From contig JAIBJH010000027.1 in NCBI GenBank assembly GCA_020029455.1, positions 1 to 17,836 on the forward strand: a DNA stretch of 17,836 nt, read 5' to 3'. This document shows, piece after piece, positions 13,566 to 17,836 of this stretch. The position numbers and the translations under genes were made by a program. The notes beneath the pieces are model-generated. The model did no database searches. It had not been told where the DNA came from and worked only from the letters and a program-made list of their open reading frames with translations. Origin of the DNA: Hyphomicrobiales bacterium (GTDB lineage: Bacteria; Pseudomonadota; Alphaproteobacteria; Rhizobiales; Aestuariivirgaceae). Within the stretch, counting starts at the first letter, position 1; every line of letters starts with the position of its first letter.

Positions 13566-13799
13566 CTACCGCGGAAATTTTCCTGTTTTCTTGCAGTTGG
13601 CGAGTCTGTCCTTGCACATTTTGGGACAGTTGATCATTCTGTTTTCAACGCCACATGCACGCGTGCAATCCACGTATCTCACTTTGCAATGCTTCAAAAC
13701 TCGTTCTGAGCCTAGTGCTTGACCGGCCCCAACCAGCAGTACAGCATATGCCATGGACAGCGCCACGAACCTTCCCAACATGCGTACGTCAATCAACAT
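13566..13799 (-). CDS. Small secreted protein with six symmetrically spaced cysteines
   Basis: 77 residues from ATG 13799, with GAGG eight bases upstream (a TTG at 13814 and ATG 13781 are alternatives). MLGRFVALSMAYAVLLVGAGQALG is a clear signal peptide. The mature part of about 47 residues is basic and holds six cysteines spaced C-x6-C-x3-C-x8-C-x3-C-x6-C, a mirror-symmetric pattern with two CxxxC pairs that suggests a disulfide-stapled helical hairpin. I do not recognise the family. The gene lies between the broken and intact copies of the aldo/keto reductase start, on the opposite strand, so it may have arrived with or been trapped by that duplication. Role unknown; periplasmic or secreted location is inferred. 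Confidence 0.7.
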   Translation of the reverse strand: MLIDVRMLGRFVALSMAYAVLLVGAGQALGSERVLKHCKVRYVDCTRACGVENRMINCPKMCKDRLANCKKTGKFPR

Positions 13800-13955
13800 T
13801 CGAAAACCTCGCAATCCGGATGGGGTTCAACTAAGCCAGCATTTCTGTGATTCAAGCTATGAAGCATGCCATAGCTAGTCAAGTTACCTGTTCTATGTGA
13901 GGTCGTATGGGTGAGTTTGGCGGCTGGCACAACGTGGTGAAGAAAGTGATGACGC

Positions 13956-14765
13956 ATGGCGAGCAATAGTGTCATTCCACAGCTGGGCCTTGGGACCTAT
14001 CCCTTGATGGGCCAGGAGGCGGAAGATGTGATCGTCATGGCCATCGAGCTTGGCTATCGCCACATCGACACGGCGCAGATGTATGGCAATGAGGCGGCCG
14101 TTGGAAAAGCCCTTCGGCGCTCGCCCGTGCCGCGCGAGCAACTCTTCGTCGTTACCAAGGTTGATCCGGGTAGTCTTTCGGCGCAGCGCTTTCACTCATC
14201 GGTTGCACGCTCGGTTGATGATCTGGGCGGGCCTGTCGATCTTCTCCTCATTCATTGGCCGCCCGCCGACAGCGAGGTGGATGCAGCTGTCGACCGGTTG
14301 GTCTCGGCACTGGAAGAGGGCAGGACGCGGCACATCGGTGTCAGCAATTTTACAATCGCCTTGATGGAGCGGGCGCAAAAGCGAACGGGCGGGCGCATCA
14401 TCTGCAATCAGGTGGAGTTCCATCCGCTGCTTGATCAGTCAAAGCTGCTTGCTGCGGCGACAAAACTCGGCATCACGCTGACCGCCTACAGCCCTTTGGC
14501 GCGGGGCAGGGCTCTGCAGCCTGACATGGTACAAGAGATTGCGCGCAAGCTCGGGCGGCCTGCATCGGAAATCGTGCTGCGCTGGATCATCCAGCAAGGC
14601 GTTGCTGCTATTCCCATGTCGCGGAAACGTGAGAACCTTCAGTCGAATTTGAATGTGCTACAATTCACTTTACGGGAAGAAGACATGGCGGCCTTGACCA
14701 GCATCGGCTCGGCGGCGGGCCGTACGGTGAGCCGGGCGTCGATGAGCGGGCGTTGGGATAATTAG
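13956..14765 (+). CDS. Aldo/keto reductase (2,5-diketogluconate reductase-like)
   Basis: 269 residues, normal for the family. The catalytic tetrad is visible: Asp and Tyr in YRHIDTAQMYGNE, Lys in FVVTKVDPG, His in LLLIHWPPAD. Further family landmarks: IGVSNFTIALMERA, CNQVEFHPLLDQ, TAYSPLARG, and IPMSRKRENLQSN near the NADPH-binding end. It should be an NADPH-dependent carbonyl reductase in the cytoplasm; the substrate cannot be predicted. ATG 13956 is chosen because the frame upstream of it (GTGGTGAAGAAAG) is shifted and meets a stop; the ribosome site is weak. A broken copy of its 5' end lies 485 bases upstream. Its TAG stop is formed by the first bases of the mosaic repeat at 14763. Confidence 0.9.
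   Translation: MASNSVIPQLGLGTYPLMGQEAEDVIVMAIELGYRHIDTAQMYGNEAAVGKALRRSPVPREQLFVVTKVDPGSLSAQRFHSSVARSVDDLGGPVDLLLIHWPPADSEVDAAVDRLVSALEEGRTRHIGVSNFTIALMERAQKRTGGRIICNQVEFHPLLDQSKLLAAATKLGITLTAYSPLARGRALQPDMVQEIARKLGRPASEIVLRWIIQQGVAAIPMSRKRENLQSNLNVLQFTLREEDMAALTSIGSAAGRTVSRASMSGRWDN
13984..14011 (+). repeat. 28-bp exact direct repeat, copy 2
   Basis: Second copy of the sequence at 13499-13526, inside the intact aldo/keto reductase. It codes for the LGLGTYPLMG segment near residues 10-19. The 13800-13955 stretch between the Cys-rich gene and this gene holds no other gene. Confidence 0.85.
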
Positions 14766-14877
14766 CGCGCTTTCCGACCGCGTGGAAACACGCGGTCGAA
14801 AAGAACCGAAGGTCCGCGAAGCGAATTCGCGCCAAAGCTATATGTTGAAGTCTGCAACTTGGCCGGAATTTGCTCTA
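14763..14877 (+). repeat. RIME-like mosaic intergenic repeat, copy 1
   Basis: Begins TAGCGCGCTTTCCG and ends GGCCGGAATTTGCTCTA. Related, in reverse orientation, to 15702-15836. It contains a perfect 10-bp hairpin with a GAAA loop (14775-14784 with 14789-14798) and a 25-base module (14801-14825) that recurs with one mismatch at 15739-15763. Such palindromic mosaics are known in rhizobia (RIME and similar). The family name is by resemblance only. Confidence 0.75.
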
Positions 14878-15198
14878 GTGGACGCCAAGACCGGCGATGT
14901 TCTGGGCATCGCCGGCCAGGCACCGGGCAGCGGAGCGCCCCCTACACTGCGCAATGCGTCTGCTCCGACATGCCTATGCGGGCAAAGCCAAGGCGTTGCG
15001 GCTCTACCCTGCCGGGGAAGGAATGTTGGAAGCAAGACGGTCAACTGAAGTTGACTGAACTGATCTGGTATTTGCCACATAATTTGTCAAATGAAATTGT
15101 CAATAGATCTCACCTATCGTCGACCTCCCACGGCGCTATAGTGCCAATTTGCGACATATTTCGTGATGTTTCTGCCGGAATTGGAACTTTTCGCTGGC
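14878..15198. other. Intergenic stretch without a recognised gene
   Basis: Between repeat copy 1 and the marR promoter. Short open frames exist, for example 14954-15058 (34 residues, MRLLRHAYAGKAK...), but none has a ribosome site or family match. The right part is AT-rich and carries the MarR-type palindromes at 15079-15104. It may include decayed coding sequence. Confidence 0.4.
15079..15104. promoter_or_regulatory. Paired MarR-type operator candidates
   Basis: ATTTGTCAAAT (15082-15092) and ATTGTCAAT (15096-15104) are adjacent palindromes sharing the core TTGTCAA. The same core recurs at the marR start (15225-15231). Placed about 130 bases upstream of the regulator, they fit autoregulation by DNA looping or control of another transcript. 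Confidence 0.4.
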
Positions 15199-15233
15199 TT
15201 GACGATTGGATATTGTAGGATAATTTGTCAATT
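15199..15233 (+). promoter_or_regulatory. marR promoter overlapped by a TTGTCAA operator
   Basis: TTGACG (15199-15204), 16 bases, TAATTT (15221-15226) resemble a sigma-70 promoter. AATTTGTCAATT (15222-15233) overlaps the -10 and ends at the ATG (15234), so the message would be leaderless or nearly so. The third copy of the TTGTCAA core here supports autorepression. Confidence 0.4.
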
Positions 15234-15704
15234 ATGACTGACGAATGGCGCGCTCATATTCCATTCAGCAACATCCGTGGGTTGCTGCAGGATTTCACCA
15301 CGCAGCTCGATGACTTGACCACCTCCTATCGCAAGGGGACGCGCTATGAGAAGGTCCGCAAGTCGGATGCCAGGGTCTTCATATCGGCTATCCGCAAGCC
15401 ACAGTCGGTTGCCGAGATTGCCCGGGAGCTCGAAGTCTCGCGCCAGGCAGTGCACAGTTCGGTGAAGAGGCTTGTGGCCCTCAAGGTGCTGGAACTTCTC
15501 CCGCAGCCGGGCAACCACCGGGACAAGATCGTCACCATCACGGACCGGGGCCACAGGGCACGCGATCATGTGCTGGAACACATCCAGCGTATGGAGGCGG
15601 AATGCGCGGCGATCATCGGCCAGCAGGGACTTGAGACTCTTCGCGCGCTGTTGCTTGCACTTGTTCTTGGATTGAAGGCGAAGGAGGAAGGAAAGCCGTC
15701 TTAG
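15234..15704 (+). CDS. MarR-type winged-helix transcriptional regulator
   Basis: 156 residues from ATG 15234 (TTG 15225 is possible, with AGGA four bases upstream). The winged helix runs from about 45 to 110: VRKSDARVFISAIRKPQSVAEIARELEVSRQ, recognition helix QAVHSSVKRLVALKVLEL, and a wing HRDKIVTITDRGHRARD. N- and C-terminal helices would form the dimer. It is likely a local repressor acting at the TTGTCAA palindromes; the effector is unknown. The gene is bracketed by the two inverted mosaic repeats (14763-14877 and 15702-15836), and its TAG stop is the first three bases of the second. No divergent neighbour shares the operators, so targets besides itself may be elsewhere. Confidence 0.85.
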   Translation: MTDEWRAHIPFSNIRGLLQDFTTQLDDLTTSYRKGTRYEKVRKSDARVFISAIRKPQSVAEIARELEVSRQAVHSSVKRLVALKVLELLPQPGNHRDKIVTITDRGHRARDHVLEHIQRMEAECAAIIGQQGLETLRALLLALVLGLKAKEEGKPS

Positions 15705-15836
15705 AGCAAATTCCGGCCAAGTTGGAGACTTGGCCGATAAGAACCGCAGGTCCGCGAAGCGAACTTGCTCCAACATATTAAACTTGGCGCGAATTCTTTT
15801 CGGCCACGTGGTTCCACGTGGCCGGAAAGCGCGCTA
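15702..15836 (-). repeat. RIME-like mosaic intergenic repeat, copy 2
   Basis: Inverted relative to 14763-14877, with the same ends (TAGAGCAAATTCCGGCC at 15702, GCGCGCTA at 15836). It has two perfect hairpins: CGGCCAAGT (15714-15722) with ACTTGGCCG (15728-15736), and CGGCCACGTG (15801-15810) with CACGTGGCCG (15815-15824). The inner 25-base module (15739-15763) keeps the plus orientation although the ends are inverted, so the element is a true mosaic. It fills the gap between the convergent marR and mocR genes and supplies both stop codons. Confidence 0.75.
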
Positions 15837-17222
15837 GGCCACCGGCGTGTAGTCGTCTTCCTCGTGTTCCTGCATCAATTCGGCGATGGTCTCGAAGCCG
15901 TGCCTGGCGCGCAGGCCAGTAGACGGTGCACCGAAAGTTATGCGGATGTGGTGGCTCGGGCCCGAGGGCGCGAGATCAAAGGCATTGCCCGGCGTCACCT
16001 TGATTTTGTGGGCGGAGAGGCTTTGGGCAAAGCGCGCGCCCGACCAGTGCTCCGGCAATTCGAGCCAGCCGAAGGGCGCACCGGGTGCGCAGCGGAAACG
16101 GGTGGCGCCGAGGATCTCAATGGCCTGGGCGCGGCGGATGGCGTTTTCCTGCAAGGTGCGTGAAAGAATATCGGAGGCTGCATCAGTCTCGATCCAGTAA
16201 CGGGCGATCTCGCCGGTAAGGCCTACGGTGCGGGCTGCCATGTTGCGTACATGGGCGCGCAGCAAACGCTCCTGGCCCTTGGGCGAAACCACAAAGCCGA
16301 TGCGCAATCCCGGCGCCAATGTTTTCGACAGACTTGTGATGTGGAAGGTGCGCTCAGGCGCGAGTTCAAAGAATGTCGGTGGCTGCACGCGCTCATCCAG
16401 CAGGCGGAAAATATCATCTTCGATAATGGTGAGATCGAGTTTGCGCGCCATCGCAACGATCTCTTCGCGGCGCTTGCGGCTCATGGTGTGGGTCGTCGGG
16501 TTCTGCAGCGTCGGCACGATGTAAAGAAGGCGCAAGGGGTGCTGTTTTGCCGCCGTCTCAAGCGCATCGGGCATCAAGCCATCGGCATCCATCGGCATGG
16601 GCATCGGCGTTACGTGGGCGTTGCGGAAAGTGGTGCGGAGCATGACATAGTTGATGCGCTCGGCCGCCACATGATCGCCCGGATTGGTGAGAGCCTCAAG
16701 CACGGTGATCAAGCCAAGATGGGCGCCGGCGGAAATCACCACCTGGGATTCCTCAGCTTCGATGCAGGAGCGTTTCAGCCATTTCACCGCCATGGCGCGA
16801 TGAAGCGGAAAGCCCTCAGGCGGCGCATAGTCGAGAAGCGAGAGCTTCTTCGGATCGCGCATGACAAATTGCAATGCCGCGTCGAATTCGGACGGCTTGA
16901 CGATGGGTGGTGGAATGGCACGGGAGAGATCGATGATGCCATCATCTTCGCCCGCTGGCACATTGAGCGCGGTGACACCGCGCGGGCGTTTCACGTAGCT
17001 GCCGCGGCCCACTTCGCCGGAAAGGAGGCCGCGGTTCTCCGCTTCCTTGTAGGCTCTGGTGATGGTGCCCAGCGTCACGCCCAGTTTCCAGGCAAGGTCG
17101 CGCTGGGGCGGCAATCTTGTGCCCTCTTGCAGCACGCCCGCTGCGATGTCCTGACTCAGGCTGTCAGCAATGGCGAGGTACAATGGCTTGCTGCGGTCGA
17201 GATCGGGCTGCCAGATTGTCAT
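15834..17222 (-). CDS. MocR family regulator (GntR domain plus aminotransferase domain)
   Basis: 462 residues. A GntR-type winged helix spans about 12-80: PLYLAIADSLSQDIAAGVLQ, LPPQRDLAWKLGVTLGTITRAYKEAENRGLLSGEVGRGSYV. After a linker, an aminotransferase class I-like domain spans about 98-455, with LQNPTTHTMS (Asn241), IIEDDIF (Asp269/270) and the PLP lysine Lys300 in SLSKTLAPGLRIGF. All key PLP residues are present, so it should bind PLP as a sensor; MocR proteins regulate vitamin B6, GABA, taurine or amino-acid genes. The start ATG 17222 has no ribosome site, and the operator GATACAATC at 17237-17245 contains a TACAAT -10, so the leader is very short. It is divergent from the DUF1127 gene. 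Confidence 0.92.
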   Translation of the reverse strand: MTIWQPDLDRSKPLYLAIADSLSQDIAAGVLQEGTRLPPQRDLAWKLGVTLGTITRAYKEAENRGLLSGEVGRGSYVKRPRGVTALNVPAGEDDGIIDLSRAIPPPIVKPSEFDAALQFVMRDPKKLSLLDYAPPEGFPLHRAMAVKWLKRSCIEAEESQVVISAGAHLGLITVLEALTNPGDHVAAERINYVMLRTTFRNAHVTPMPMPMDADGLMPDALETAAKQHPLRLLYIVPTLQNPTTHTMSRKRREEIVAMARKLDLTIIEDDIFRLLDERVQPPTFFELAPERTFHITSLSKTLAPGLRIGFVVSPKGQERLLRAHVRNMAARTVGLTGEIARYWIETDAASDILSRTLQENAIRRAQAIEILGATRFRCAPGAPFGWLELPEHWSGARFAQSLSAHKIKVTPGNAFDLAPSGPSHHIRITFGAPSTGLRARHGFETIAELMQEHEEDDYTPVA

Positions 17223-17236
17223 GGTAACAATATTCC

Positions 17237-17245
17237 GATTGTATC
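17237..17245 (-). promoter_or_regulatory. MocR operator candidate, GATACAATC (mocR side)
   Basis: The minus strand reads GATACAATC, identical to 17320-17328 on the plus strand. TACAAT inside it can act as the mocR -10 element. It lies 14 bases before the mocR ATG, fitting autoregulation. Confidence 0.5.
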
Positions 17246-17266
17246 AAGGATCGCACCAGAGTACAT

Positions 17267-17291
17267 AGAACATTCGGCCAAATCAAGCGTT
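17267..17291 (+). promoter_or_regulatory. Near-EcfG promoter upstream of the DUF1127 gene
   Basis: AGAAC (17267-17271), 16 bases, CGTT (17288-17291): one mismatch in the -35 of the EcfG consensus, same spacer as the two exact boxes at the left of the window. Expected leader about 42 bases. Could be chance; listed because of placement. Confidence 0.3.
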
Positions 17292-17310
17292 AATGTGGCT
17301 TTTTATGGCA

Positions 17311-17328
17311 GATACATTCGATACAATC
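17311..17328 (+). promoter_or_regulatory. Tandem MocR operator candidates, GATACATTC GATACAATC
   Basis: Two adjacent 9-base direct repeats differing at one base, 12 bases before the DUF1127 start codon. MocR proteins often bind direct repeats. The third copy is on the other strand at 17237-17245, so both divergent genes carry the motif. Confidence 0.55.
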
Positions 17329-17339
17329 AGGAGTCTATC

Positions 17340-17576
17340 ATGCGGAACTATGTTCTTTCGGAAGCCCAGTCACGTGAGGCCTATGGCCGTCTCACGATTG
17401 TCGCGCGCGTTCTCCGGAACTGGCGCAACCGCAAAGACCTGAAAAAGCTCCGGGCCATGGATGACCATATGTTGCTCGACATGGGCATCACGCGTGATGA
17501 AATAGCGCGGCTTTCGCGCCTGCCGCTCACCGCTGATGTTGAGTGGGAGCGCGACAGGCTGGAGCGGTTGAGGTAG
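17340..17576 (+). CDS. DUF1127 (YjiS-like) small protein
   Basis: 78 residues. The C-terminal half has the DUF1127 signature: RVLRNWRNRKDLKKLRAMDD, then HMLLDMGITRDEIARLSRLP. The family are short Arg-rich helical proteins of Alphaproteobacteria and Enterobacteria; some rhizobial members affect RNA turnover, phosphate or carbon metabolism, but no general biochemical role is settled. Start ATG 17340 has AGGAG about seven bases upstream. The gene is divergent from mocR and preceded by two tandem copies of the presumed MocR operator, so it may be a MocR target. The longer frame upstream of it is antisense to mocR and is not coding. Confidence 0.88.
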   Translation: MRNYVLSEAQSREAYGRLTIVARVLRNWRNRKDLKKLRAMDDHMLLDMGITRDEIARLSRLPLTADVEWERDRLERLR

Positions 17577-17613
17577 CAATCGTCGCGGTTGCGAACCTTC
17601 CAATAATCCTCCA

Positions 17614-17634
17614 TGGGCGCACTTAATGCGCCCA
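17614..17634 (+). terminator. Hairpin after the DUF1127 gene
   Basis: TGGGCGCA (17614-17621) pairs perfectly with TGCGCCCA (17627-17634) around CTTAA, 37 bases past the stop. No T-run follows, so terminator function is uncertain. Confidence 0.4.
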
Positions 17635-17657
17635 CCCAGCGCAAGGAAAAACTGGGT

Positions 17658-17676
17658 CGGCGGCTCAAGGCCGCCG
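17658..17676 (-). terminator. Intrinsic terminator of the right-edge minus-strand gene
   Basis: CGGCGGC (17658-17664) pairs with GCCGCCG (17670-17676). Read on the minus strand the hairpin is followed by ACCCAG and a run of five T, 26 bases past the stop of the gene at 17702. Confidence 0.55.
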
Positions 17677-17701
17677 ATGGAGAAAGTTATTGTGAGGTAG
17701 C

Positions 17702-17836
17702 CTATTCCGTCAGGAAATAGGTGATGGTGGTGACGACGCGCACCTTCTTCTGCACCTGCTTTTCAGGACGGTCGTTGGGAATTTCAATTGCCGGCGTGAT
17801 TTCGATGATGCCCTGGTTGGCGCTCTGAATGTCGCC
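17702..17836 (-). CDS. C-terminal end of an unrecognised protein (start beyond window)
   Basis: The minus strand is open from the right edge to TAG at 17704-17702: 44 residues, GDIQSANQGIIEITPAIEIP followed by NDRPEKQVQKKVRVVTTITYFLTE. The composition is typical coding sequence, rich in Val, Ile and Thr with a beta-strand pattern, and an intrinsic terminator follows the stop. I do not recognise the family from this fragment. Confidence 0.55.
   Translation of the reverse strand, partial: GDIQSANQGIIEITPAIEIPNDRPEKQVQKKVRVVTTITYFLTE

Noticed and set aside
14782..15048. Frames containing TWPEFAL-like peptides here, and also at 15228-15776 (minus) and 15765-16163 (plus)
   Set aside because: The shared peptide comes from translating the mosaic repeat end (CTTGGCCGGAATTTGCTC); it is not a protein family.
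14954..15058. MRLLRHAYAGKAK... ORF, faintly like an RHA-motif phosphatase start
   Set aside because: Only 34 residues, no ribosome site, no further motif.
16251..17339. Long plus-strand extension of the DUF1127 frame
   Set aside because: Antisense to mocR; the real DUF1127 start at 17340 has a ribosome site and family similarity.
1..17836. CRISPR array, tRNA, rRNA or insertion sequence
   Set aside because: No regularly spaced repeats, tRNA-like cloverleaf, rRNA sequence or transposase frame was seen.

Overview
The window looks like a chromosomal segment of an alphaproteobacterium, most likely Hyphomicrobiales (Rhizobiales). Reasons: GC-rich codon use, HWE-type histidine kinase, sigma-EcfG-type promoters, DUF3008, DUF1127, DUF1223 and PRC-barrel proteins, a MocR regulator, a dmm-type methylamine locus, and RIME-like mosaic intergenic repeats. 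Species cannot be named from this sequence alone.

Layout. (1) 1-4120, stress/signalling block: a partial PRC-barrel gene, a single-domain response regulator, a four-PAS HWE histidine kinase, a secreted PRC-barrel protein (all minus strand) and a small basic DUF3008 protein (plus). Both PRC-barrel genes are preceded by exact GGAAC-N16-CGTT boxes, the sigma-EcfG consensus, which ties the block to the general stress response. (2) 4138-5974: a MipA/OmpV outer-membrane gene divergent from a TetR regulator, with three TTGCAC-type palindromes between them. (3) 6099-11918, methylated-amine catabolism: a tight operon dmmD-dmmA-dmmB-dmmC (GcvT-like C1 transferase, zinc-ribbon subunit, PDR-type reductase, DUF3445 haem N-demethylase subunit), convergent with a trimethylamine-dehydrogenase-family flavoprotein whose substrate cage looks altered. 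Together they would strip methyl groups from an N-methylated amine and pass them to tetrahydrofolate. (4) 12233-14765: a small membrane protein, a DUF1223 thioredoxin-like secreted protein, a broken copy of the 5' end of an aldo/keto reductase gene, a small secreted six-cysteine protein, and the intact aldo/keto reductase. (5) 14763-17576: a MarR regulator between two inverted mosaic repeats, then a MocR regulator divergent from a DUF1127 protein with shared GATACAATC operators. (6) The right edge holds the C-terminus of an unrecognised minus-strand protein.

The most useful non-gene signals are the EcfG promoter pair, the RIME-like repeat pair (hairpin with compensatory base changes; repeat ends supplying TAG stops to three genes), the aldo/keto reductase partial duplication around the six-cysteine gene, and several palindromic operators. 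The dmm operon itself is a known system. I found no CRISPR array, tRNA, rRNA, transposase or clearly undescribed multi-gene system.
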